In this document: positions 7,234 through 13,436 of the stretch, piece after piece
Numbering within the stretch: the stretch's first letter is position 1
Layout of the letters: the number at the start of each line of letters is the position of its first letter
NCBI GenBank assembly: GCA_012961725.1
Contig: DTYU01000271.1
Location: 1-15,225, forward strand
Direction of reading: 5' to 3'
DNA length: 15,225 bases
Origin: Desulfotomaculum sp.
Lineage (GTDB): Bacteria; Bacillota; Desulfotomaculia; Desulfotomaculales; Ammonificaceae
Position numbers and translations under genes: made by a program
Notes under the pieces: model-generated
Databases searched by the model: none
Told to the model about the DNA's origin: nothing
The model's input: only the letters and a program-made list of their open reading frames with translations

Positions 7234-7258
7234 ATAGAGAGGCCGGGGCTTTGCTTTT
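7205..7258 (+). terminator. Rho-independent terminator after the ftsZ cluster
   Basis: Bases 7205-7220 pair with 7234-7249: an 8-bp all-GC stem (GCCCCGGC/GCCGGGGC), a T-G wobble, one G-A mismatch, another wobble and five more pairs, closing a 13-nt loop. TTTGCTTTT follows (7250-7258). This is the best terminator hairpin in the window. The two TATAAT boxes of the candidate spoIIGA promoter lie inside its left arm and loop. Confidence 0.7.
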
Positions 7259-7322
7259 AAGCATATTCTTCCTGCCGGCGGCATAATGTTAAAGAAATTT
7301 CTCGGGACGCGGACGGGTCTAC

Positions 7323-8219
7323 ATGGCCGAGTACACAGTCTACGTAGATGAACTCCTGGCGACCAACATGTTGATGAACTATGCGATACTGCACCTTACG
7401 GCCAAGTTAGCCGGAGCGCCGTACCGTGTATTCAGGCTTCTTGCCGCGTCGTTTATCGGGTCCCTTTACGTCTTTGCCGTTTTCTTTCCGGAGAGTGACT
7501 ATTATTATAACTTCGCCGGAAAGTTTCTGATTTCTGCTGTAATGGTGCTTATGGCTTTCGGTGTGGAGTCCCGGCGGCGGTTCTTAACCATGTGGGTGGT
7601 CTTTTATGGGGTCTCTTTTGCCGTCGGGGGTGTGGTCTTGGGCATCAACAGCCTCGTTGGCAGGGCCGGGGGGACGGGCGGGGGATACTGGCGCCTGTGG
7701 CCGGGAGTTGCCGTGGCCCTTGCAACGGTTGTGGTCATAGGGAGAAAGGGCGTCATTCTGCGCCGCCGGGTAGCGGAAGGTTTCTTCCGTGTCCCCGTAA
7801 CAATCCACCTGGGAGCCAAGAAATTAGGGCTGGAAGCCCTGCTTGATACCGGAAATGAGCTTGCTGATCCAGTAAGCAAAGACCCGGTGGTTATTGTTGA
7901 GTATGAAGCGGTAAAGGATCTTCTGCCGCCTGAGCTGCGCGAGGCCCTGACGCAAGACTGGGAGCCGGATTTGGCTAAGATTGCTGGTAGGACTGAAGAC
8001 CCGGGGTGGCTGACGCGCCTCAGGCTGATTCCCTACCGATCGCTCGGCAAAACAGGCGGTCTGCTCTTAGGGTTTAAGCCCGACGCCGTCGAGGTCATAT
8101 ACGGGGGGCGGGCTGTAAAGACTTCGCGGGTGGTGGTCGGCATATACCGTCAGCGCCTGAGTCCGGAGGCAAAGTACAACGCCCTCCTTCACCCGCGTTT
8201 GATCAAGGCGCTGCTGTAA
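7323..8219 (+). CDS. spoIIGA: Sporulation sigma-E factor-processing peptidase SpoIIGA
   Basis: Membrane-embedded aspartic protease that removes the pro-sequence of pro-sigma-E in the mother cell after activation by SpoIIR. The 298-residue product (about 309 in B. subtilis) has an N-terminal half with around five hydrophobic segments (about 10-140), beginning YTVYVDELLATNMLMNYAIL, and a C-terminal half with the protease signature LLDTGNELADP; the catalytic Asp is residue 175. PVVIVEY and RLIPYRSLGKTGGLLLGF are further family features. ATG 7323 gives the standard family N-terminus, though the ribosome site upstream is weak. It is followed after 124 nt by sigE, its substrate, as in other spore-formers. 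Expression is probably driven by the promoter at 7190-7233. Confidence 0.95.
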   Translation: MAEYTVYVDELLATNMLMNYAILHLTAKLAGAPYRVFRLLAASFIGSLYVFAVFFPESDYYYNFAGKFLISAVMVLMAFGVESRRRFLTMWVVFYGVSFAVGGVVLGINSLVGRAGGTGGGYWRLWPGVAVALATVVVIGRKGVILRRRVAEGFFRVPVTIHLGAKKLGLEALLDTGNELADPVSKDPVVIVEYEAVKDLLPPELREALTQDWEPDLAKIAGRTEDPGWLTRLRLIPYRSLGKTGGLLLGFKPDAVEVIYGGRAVKTSRVVVGIYRQRLSPEAKYNALLHPRLIKALL

Positions 8220-8271
8220 ACGGTCGTCGGTAAGAAATTTGGTTGCCCGTCCTCGTTCTTTTATAAACGTC

Positions 8272-8290
8272 GAACGCAGAACGCAGAACG
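8272..8290. repeat. Short tandem repeat, 7-bp unit GAACGCA
   Basis: The 7-bp unit GAACGCA occurs 2.7 times in a row between spoIIGA and sigE. The 124-nt gap it lies in contains no other structure I can identify, and the in-frame extension of sigE through it is not supported by a ribosome site. It may have arisen by slippage. Confidence 0.5.
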
Positions 8291-8343
8291 GACCCGAAAG
8301 GTTTGGCAGGATAAGGTTGAACGATCTTCAGGGAGGGATGGAT

Positions 8344-9069
8344 GTGAACTTTTTCGGAATAATCCAGTGGCGGCTTCGGCTTATGTTGCTGCGGTGCTAC
8401 CTCTGGTTAAAACGGCGGCCGTCCGGTTTTTACATTGGCGGCCCGGAAACGCTGCCGCCGCCCCTGAGCGCAAATGAAGAGATCTGCCTGATGGAGAGGC
8501 TCGAAGCCGGAGATTTTTCCGTCCGCAACACCCTGATTGAGCGGAACCTGCGGCTGGTGGTCTACATCGCCCGCAAGTACGAAAGCACCGGCGTTAACAT
8601 AGAGGACTTGGTTTCTATCGGTAGCATCGGCCTGATCAAAGCGGTTAACACTTTCAATCCGCAGCGGAAGGTCAAACTTGCAACCTACGCGTCCCGCTGC
8701 ATCGAGAACGAGATCCTGATGCACCTGCGCCGCCACGCCAGAATCCGGCAGGAGATCTCCTTTGACGAGCCATTAAACACCGACTGGGACGGAAACGAAC
8801 TGCTACTCTCGGATATTTTGGGCACGGAGATGGACGTCACTTCCAAGAGGCTTGAGGAGGAGGTTGACCGGAGGGTGCTTCGCCTGGCGCTCGAACGGCT
8901 CACTGGGCGGGAGCGGATCATCATGGAGCTGCGCTTCGGCCTGGACAGCGGGGAGGAAAAGACCCAGAAGGAGGTCGCCGACCTGTTAGGAATCTCCCAG
9001 TCGTACATATCACGGCTGGAGAAGCGGATAATCAAGCGGCTGCAGAAGGAGATGTACCGGCTGGCTTGA
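8344..9069 (+). CDS. sigE: RNA polymerase sigma factor sigma-E precursor (pro-sigma-E)
   Basis: Mother-cell-specific sigma factor made as an inactive precursor. GTG 8344 is preferred because GGGAGG (8331-8336) lies 7 nt upstream; ATG 8338 sits directly on that site, and the frame open to TTG 8239 adds residues foreign to the family. The product is 241 residues (239 in B. subtilis). Residues 1 to about 28 form the hydrophobic/basic pro-sequence that SpoIIGA removes, followed by FYIGGPETLPPPLS, the expected cleavage neighbourhood. Region 2 (LIERNLRLVVYIARKYE, FNPQRKVKLATYASRCIENE) and region 4 (GISQSYISRLEKRIIKRL) are intact. In B. subtilis sigG follows immediately; here an opposite-strand R-M cassette intervenes 23 nt after the stop, with no terminator hairpin between. 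Confidence 0.96.
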   Translation: MNFFGIIQWRLRLMLLRCYLWLKRRPSGFYIGGPETLPPPLSANEEICLMERLEAGDFSVRNTLIERNLRLVVYIARKYESTGVNIEDLVSIGSIGLIKAVNTFNPQRKVKLATYASRCIENEILMHLRRHARIRQEISFDEPLNTDWDGNELLLSDILGTEMDVTSKRLEEEVDRRVLRLALERLTGRERIIMELRFGLDSGEEKTQKEVADLLGISQSYISRLEKRIIKRLQKEMYRLA

Positions 9070-9092
9070 AGGCCCGGATCATCAATGTAAGA

Positions 9093-9675
9093 CTAGATTA
9101 TTTCTCGGTAATCCACTTCAATCCCGCCGCGAATTTTTTTGTAGAAGATGAGTTTAGCATTTATCGACTCAGGTAACCCTGCTTTTGCCGCATAGGTATG
9201 CGGTTTTATAGAGACCGGAATATCACCAATGTAACCGTCTATACCCTCGGTCTCTTCTCCTGGTAAAGCCAGTCGGTAACCAGTTTTTTTCAACTCGGCT
9301 CCCTTCTTTAATATTGCTTCCTGAACCCTCAGTCCGATAAAAGTCTTCACGATCACTAAATCTCTAACCCATTCTTCAACCACCGCGGTCGATCTTGTTC
9401 AAGGAGTTCTTCAACTCTTCAAGTTTCTTCACGATCTTCTCCGCGGCATTTTTGATTGCGTCCGGCTTCTGTTGCAGATACCACTCTTCCCATTCCGGCA
9501 AACTCTTCCCGGCGAATTGATGAATAAGCTCGCTCATTTGTCCTACCGTCTTCGGCCGGGTTCCTTGAGCGTACTGGTTTGCCAAGTTAATAAGTGGAGC
9601 CACATATTTAGGGAATTCAGGGCTTTCTATGTTGAGATATTTTTCGATTTCTTTGAAACTAAGTTTTACTTTCAT
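9093..9675 (-). pseudogene. Type II restriction endonuclease, MjaI-like, split by a frameshift
   Basis: Two reading frames appear to be halves of one endonuclease of about 194 residues. The first (9675-9376, 99 codons with ATG) starts MKVKLSFKEIEKYL and contains YAQGTRPKTVGQMSELI; its ATG overlaps the methyltransferase stop as ATGA. The second (9383-9093, from a GTG without ribosome site) begins VEEWVRDLVIVKTFIGL and contains EGIDGYIGDIPVSIKP, a possible PD-(D/E)XK-type core with Asp and Lys. Frame 2 is +1 to frame 1, so removing one G from the GG in CGCGGTGG (about 9380-9384) joins them smoothly. By memory the sequence resembles the MjaI family (CTAG cutters); that assignment is moderate. 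It is either inactivated, a sequencing error, or recoded. Composition is AT-richer than the flanks. Confidence 0.6.
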
Positions 9676-10982
9676 GCCTCTGCATCCCCAGAGACCTCTT
9701 GACGATGAATCGACAAAAATCTTGCCCTGTATTTGTAATCGAGTGTCTTATCGACCTCGACCAGACCACTCTTTATCAGATGGGCATTTAAAAACGTCTT
9801 GTTCCACAAATACAGATAACAAAGCAGGTTATTTCGGTCATCATATTTTGTATTATCGAACCGCATAAATACCTTCTGCCCGCGAGTTTTTTCTTTTAAA
9901 AACTGAATGGCTTTCCCGTTTTGTTCCTCCTTTGCCTTTACGCCGATTAGCCTTATCCGGAGGCCGTTATTTAGGACCAATAGTTCGGGGGAAATAATCT
10001 CTTTCACGGTGTAGTACGTTTCTCTTTGATGCTCTTTGTTGTCTATTCTTGAACCGAAACGCAGTTTCTTAGGATCGACCCTCTTATCGAATCTTACGGG
10101 GTCGCGGAAGACGTAGGGCAGCTTGCTGATTTTGTCTTTAAAATCGACCTCCGGCTGTACTTGCCTAATTATCTCGAAGGTTGACTTCTCCCAGATCGTT
10201 GTTTGTTTAGGAGCGAGTTTTTCCTTTATCAGGGGGAGAAAACCCTCATTTATCTCGTAGCCGGTAGAGTTCCTGTTGAGATTCTTTGCAGCCAGGCAGG
10301 TTGTCCCGCTGCCAAGGAACGGGTCGAGGACGGTATCGCCGACGAAGCTGAACATCTTAATCAGCCGTCGGGGCAATTCTTCGGGAAACATCGCTAAATG
10401 CTTATCTTGCCTTTCACCAGGAAAGTTCCAGTGTCCGGCAAAATACTGGTTCCATTCCTCTTGGGTTAGCTTTGATTGTTCCTTGATCTCTTGGCTAACT
10501 TTTGGCGGGGTCCCGTATTTCTTAAAGACTAAAATAAATTCATAATCCAACTTCAGGATTCCGTTTCGCGGGTAGGGGAAGGAGCCCATTACCGTGGCGC
10601 CGCCGGTGGTATTACAGGTGGTGACCTTCTGCCAGACGATCGCTCCCATATAGTCAAAACCGGCGCTTTCACAAAACTTGATGATCTCTGTTCGTATCGG
10701 AATGACCTTATATCTTCCGTAGTAGACGGAGCGTGCAAACTGGTCGCCGATGTTAATGCACAGGCGGCATCCTTGATGCAGCACCCGGTGGCACTCCTTC
10801 CATACCAGGTTGAGGTTATTGATGTAATCCTCATAGCTATCGTTGAAACCGATCTGCTGTCCGTTGCCGTAGTCTTTCAACTGCCAATACGGCGGCGAGG
10901 TGATGATGAGGTGAACGGACTCGTCCGATACCTCTTTCATCCACCTCGAATCACCGATGATGATCTTATGCGTGGTATGCAT
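9672..10982 (-). CDS. Beta-class DNA methyltransferase fused to an SNase-like C-terminal domain
   Basis: Predicted modification enzyme of the R-M cassette. ATG at 10982 is preferred: GGGGTGAGGAG abuts it, and the protein then starts MHTTHKIIIGDS just before the fold; the frame is open to 11165 but those 61 codons look unlike a methyltransferase. Of 436 residues, catalytic motif IV is TSPPYW (28-33) and the AdoMet motif DPFLGSGTT (220-228) comes after it, which defines the beta class. SPPY favours N4-cytosine over N6-adenine, a family rule. Residues about 322-428 resemble the staphylococcal-nuclease OB-fold (RIRLIGVKAKEEQNGKAI, LLCYLYLWNKTFLNAHLI). Against SNase, Arg35 and Glu43 seem kept (Arg344, Glu352), but Asp40 is Lys349 and Arg87 is Asn385, so nuclease activity is unlikely; a DNA-binding role is possible. 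The stop overlaps the endonuclease start. Confidence 0.85.
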   Translation of the reverse strand: MHTTHKIIIGDSRWMKEVSDESVHLIITSPPYWQLKDYGNGQQIGFNDSYEDYINNLNLVWKECHRVLHQGCRLCINIGDQFARSVYYGRYKVIPIRTEIIKFCESAGFDYMGAIVWQKVTTCNTTGGATVMGSFPYPRNGILKLDYEFILVFKKYGTPPKVSQEIKEQSKLTQEEWNQYFAGHWNFPGERQDKHLAMFPEELPRRLIKMFSFVGDTVLDPFLGSGTTCLAAKNLNRNSTGYEINEGFLPLIKEKLAPKQTTIWEKSTFEIIRQVQPEVDFKDKISKLPYVFRDPVRFDKRVDPKKLRFGSRIDNKEHQRETYYTVKEIISPELLVLNNGLRIRLIGVKAKEEQNGKAIQFLKEKTRGQKVFMRFDNTKYDDRNNLLCYLYLWNKTFLNAHLIKSGLVEVDKTLDYKYRARFLSIHRQEVSGDAEA

Positions 10983-11267
10983 CTCCTCACCCCTGCGTTT
11001 GCCCAAACGGGAGCAACCCGACTTCGATACCTTTTTCCACCGCCGGCGTCCGTTTTCCTTCTTTAATCGCCAAGAATTTGCGGCAGTAATCGCCTCTTTA
11101 TCGCTCCTGTTGGTTGTTGCAATAAACGTTTTTGTTAAGTCTGTCAAGCGATTCATCAGTGTCATTTCTCGTTTTCAGCGGGCAGGACTATGGTGCCAGG
11201 GGGCCAAAGGGCGGTCTCCTTATGAGTAAGTGACGGCGGTCTTTTATTTTTTGATTAATTTCAAAAC

Positions 11268-11297
11268 GAATAACGCAAAATCCATCTGGCAATAATG
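11268..11297 (+). promoter_or_regulatory. Predicted sigma-F promoter of sigG-spoIIR
   Basis: The -10 GGCAATAATG (11288-11297) matches the sigma-F consensus GGNNANHNTR at every fixed position. GAATA (11268-11272) matches the -35 GYWTA at four of five bases, with a 15-nt spacer. B. subtilis sigG is known to be transcribed by sigma-F. An upstream in-frame ATG at 11295 lies inside this -10 box, which supports the later GTG start of sigG. It is intact despite the cassette inserted just upstream. Confidence 0.7.
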
Positions 11298-11345
11298 AAA
11301 ATCGAAAAGGGTCGCAAAAAGAAGCTTAGCGAGGGGCGGGCGACT

Positions 11346-12116
11346 GTGATCAGCAAGGTCGAGATCTGCGGAGTCAATACGTCCAAGCTTCCGGTTTTGA
11401 GTGCAGCGCAAATGCGGGAACTTTTTGAAGCGGTGAGGAGAGGCGATCGCAGCGCCCGGTCCGAGCTGATAAACGGAAACCTACGGCTGGTTCTGAGTGT
11501 GATCCAGCGTTTCACGAACAGGGGGGAGTACGTAGACGACCTTTTTCAGGTCGGCTGCATCGGTCTGATAAAGGCGATCGATAACTTTGACTTGAGCCAG
11601 AACGTGAAGTTTTCAACCTATGCCGTACCGATGATTATCGGCGAGATCCGCCGGTACCTGCGGGATAACAACTCGATCCGGGTCTCGCGCTCCCTGCGTG
11701 ATGTGGCTTACAAGGCGCTCCAGGTTCGGGATGCGCTGGCGAGCAAGAACGCGCGGGAGCCTTCAGTGAACGAGATCGCTGCGGAACTGAAGGTACCGCA
11801 TGAAGAGGTGGTGCTCGCTTTGGACGCGATTCAGGAACCGGTATCCCTTTTTGAACCGATCTATCAGGACGGCGGCGACCCTATTTTTGTAATGGACCAG
11901 ATCGGCGACGAGAAAAACCAGGACGCAAACTGGCTTGAGGTCATCGCCATCCGGGACGCACTCCGCCGGCTGAGTGAGCGCGAGAAGTTGATTATCAGCA
12001 TGCGCTTCTTCGAGGGTAAAACACAGATGGAGGTAGCCGAGGAGATAGGAATCTCCCAGGCTCAGGTTTCCAGGCTTGAGAAGGCGGCCCTCACTCATAT
12101 GCGCAAGTACATCTGA
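11346..12116 (+). CDS. sigG: RNA polymerase sigma factor sigma-G (late forespore)
   Basis: Directs late forespore gene expression. GTG 11346 is chosen because GAGGGG (11331-11336) precedes it by 9 nt and the protein begins MISKVEICGVNTSKLPVL, aligning with the B. subtilis start MSRNKVEICGVDTSKLPVL; ATG 11295 would place the start inside the promoter. The product is 256 residues. Signature stretches include LINGNLRLVLSVIQRF and FSTYAVPMIIGEIRRYLRD in region 2, VSLFEPIYQDGGDP in the region 3 linker, and GISQAQVSRLEKAA in the region 4 helix-turn-helix. The KVEICGV N-terminus is specific to sigma-G rather than sigma-F. spoIIR follows after 16 nt, suggesting one transcript. Only the linkage with sigE is disturbed, by the R-M cassette. 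Confidence 0.96.
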   Translation: MISKVEICGVNTSKLPVLSAAQMRELFEAVRRGDRSARSELINGNLRLVLSVIQRFTNRGEYVDDLFQVGCIGLIKAIDNFDLSQNVKFSTYAVPMIIGEIRRYLRDNNSIRVSRSLRDVAYKALQVRDALASKNAREPSVNEIAAELKVPHEEVVLALDAIQEPVSLFEPIYQDGGDPIFVMDQIGDEKNQDANWLEVIAIRDALRRLSEREKLIISMRFFEGKTQMEVAEEIGISQAQVSRLEKAALTHMRKYI

Positions 12117-12132
12117 GAAAGAAGGGGTTTAA

Positions 12133-12753
12133 ATGAAGCGTAAAATTTTGCGCATCCTATTTGCAGGTCTGCTCTGTTTTGGCATAACCGCGGGGATTCT
12201 TTACGAGCGGGCGGTTGAGGCTTACAACCCGAACAACCTCATCCGGCTCCATATCATTCCGAACAGCGATTCGCCGGTTGACCAGGAGCTGAAACACCGG
12301 GTCCGCCGGGCCGTGGTTGAGGCGATGGCACCGGAGTTTAAAGAGGTGGACAATATCTTTAAGGCACGCCGGTTGGTTGACATGAATCTGGCCGAGATAC
12401 AGTCGGTCGCCCAGAAGCAGGTTGCGCTGGCCGGCCGGGACTACGGGGTTCGCGTCTACCACGGCCGGTTCGATTTCCCGGAGCGCACCTACGGGGGGCT
12501 GACACTGCCCGCCGGCGAGTATGAAGCGGTCCGCCTGGTACTCGGCGCCGGGAAGGGTCAAAACTGGTGGTGTGTGCTCTTCCCGCCGCTTTGTTTGGTG
12601 AACATTGAAGTGTCGGAGGAGGTTCCGGCACTGGCGGGCACCCCGGATGAAGACCGGGTAAAGTTTCGGTCGCGGCTGTGGGAGCTGGCAGAGCGCCGCT
12701 TGGGACGGCCTCTGAAGCAGGTGGTGCGGTCCTCCGATACGGCCGGCAACTGA
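12133..12753 (+). CDS. spoIIR: Stage II sporulation protein R SpoIIR
   Basis: Secreted forespore signal that activates SpoIIGA across the intermembrane space, so that pro-sigma-E is processed in the mother cell. The 206-residue product has an N-terminal signal/membrane helix (about 5-24, after MKRKILR) and then the family hallmarks NNLIRLHIIPNSDSPVDQELK (near 34-54) and NWWCVLFPPLCLVNIE (near 143-158). ATG 12133 has AAGGGG (12122-12127) 5 nt upstream. In B. subtilis spoIIR is transcribed by sigma-F but lies elsewhere; here it is 16 nt after sigG, so the sigma-F promoter at 11268-11297 could serve both. I saw no second promoter between them. All sequence features look intact. Confidence 0.93.
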   Translation: MKRKILRILFAGLLCFGITAGILYERAVEAYNPNNLIRLHIIPNSDSPVDQELKHRVRRAVVEAMAPEFKEVDNIFKARRLVDMNLAEIQSVAQKQVALAGRDYGVRVYHGRFDFPERTYGGLTLPAGEYEAVRLVLGAGKGQNWWCVLFPPLCLVNIEVSEEVPALAGTPDEDRVKFRSRLWELAERRLGRPLKQVVRSSDTAGN

Positions 12754-12994
12754 GAATGGTTCGAGGCTCAACGTTGTTATGATACCGCCGCCGCTTATCC
12801 TCAAGGAGATATGGAAGACCTTTCATTTTCGTAATAGCCAGATGACGAAGGGCAACGATACCCGAGCACGATAAGGGTTTGCTTTTTAAATAGACCACGT
12901 TTAGGTCGCTGTTCTTGTTGCCGCTGTCTCCTTTCAGCTCTTGCTTCTAAGTTTAGCCAGGAAAGCATAGGCTTGTATGGGAGGGAGCGGCCAA
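12754..12994. other. Non-coding gap between spoIIR and ylmC
   Basis: These 241 nt contain no gene I can support. The only structure is a weak ACCC...GGGT hairpin followed by TTGCTTTTT (about 12866-12892), with four pairs and a poor match to a terminator. Short open frames beginning at ATG 12779 and near 12812 lack properly spaced ribosome sites. A promoter for ylmC must lie here if it is not cotranscribed, but none is clear. Confidence 0.4.
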
Positions 12995-13261
12995 ATGCTT
13001 AAAGTCTCGGAGCTTCGGGTGCGGGAGGTAATAAATGTTCTTGACGGACGGCGCCTCGGGCTGATAAAGGATATTGATATCGACTTAGCTAACGGGAGGA
13101 TAAACGCCCTTGTTCTTCCCGGGCCGTCCCGCTTGCTCGGTTTTTTCGGTAAGGAAGATGAAGTTATCGTTCCCTGGGATAAGATAGTCAGAATCGGCCT
13201 TGATGTCATCCTGGTCGAAATCCCGAGCGATACATATGCCCGTTATTCATATCGCCGCTGA
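12995..13261 (+). CDS. ylmC: YlmC/YmxH-family PRC-barrel sporulation protein
   Basis: Small soluble protein of the PRC-barrel family, found next to sporulation genes in Firmicutes; the molecular role is not known. ATG 12995 gives 88 residues beginning MLKVSELRVREVINVLDGRRLG, the usual family start, with GGGAGGGAG (12979-12987) upstream; ATG 12977 in the same frame would lie directly on that site. The beta-barrel pattern continues in RINALVLPGPSRLLGFFG and VIVPWDKIVRIGLDVILVE, typical for YlmC/YmxH. In B. subtilis ylmC also lies downstream of sigG, so its position supports the name. The gap of 241 nt before it suggests it is not strictly part of the sigG-spoIIR transcript. Confidence 0.88.
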   Translation: MLKVSELRVREVINVLDGRRLGLIKDIDIDLANGRINALVLPGPSRLLGFFGKEDEVIVPWDKIVRIGLDVILVEIPSDTYARYSYRR

Positions 13262-13374
13262 GATGGTTTCGACATTTCAGGACAATATTTTTAAAATTTT
13301 TAATGAGGACGAGCATGGCCGCAAGTGAATTAACAGAAACCATGTATTCCCCCTTTTTTCTTTCTTTTTGCCGT

Positions 13375-13402
13375 TTGCTATCCCAATATATAGTGCTATA
13401 AA
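13375..13402 (+). promoter_or_regulatory. Candidate sigma-A promoter of nrdR-nrdD
   Basis: TTGCTA (13375-13380, four of six) and TATAAA (13397-13402, five of six) are 16 nt apart, and the first NrdR box fills the spacer exactly. NrdR bound here would compete with RNA polymerase. The start would lie about 13408-13410, some 28 nt before nrdR. The upstream 13262-13374 holds a T-rich stretch and an 8-bp inverted repeat (13263-13270/13336-13343) but no gene. Confidence 0.5.
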
Positions 13403-13428
13403 CTTACTCTGGATACTATATCTTGAGT
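13381..13428 (+). promoter_or_regulatory. Two NrdR boxes upstream of nrdR
   Basis: Box 1, TCCCAATATATAGTGC (13381-13396), matches 13 of 16 positions of the NrdR consensus ACACWATATATWGTGT. Box 2, ATACTATATCTTGAGT (13413-13428), also matches 13 of 16. Their starts are 32 nt apart, three helical turns, the usual tandem spacing for cooperative NrdR binding. They precede nrdR itself by 9 nt, implying autoregulation and joint control of nrdD. Confidence 0.85.
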
Positions 13429-13436
13429 GAGGCGTT

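Noticed and set aside
9100..11171. Eight-base direct repeat ATTTCTCG near both ends of the R-M cassette (9100-9107 and 11164-11171)
   Set aside because: The left copy lies inside the endonuclease 3' end and eight bases can match by chance, so it is not good evidence of a target-site duplication.
12779..12874. 31-residue open frame between spoIIR and ylmC
   Set aside because: No ribosome-binding site and no recognisable sequence.
13315..13401. 28-residue open frame upstream of nrdR
   Set aside because: It runs through the nrdR promoter and NrdR box 1, has only a partial ribosome site, and resembles no known peptide.
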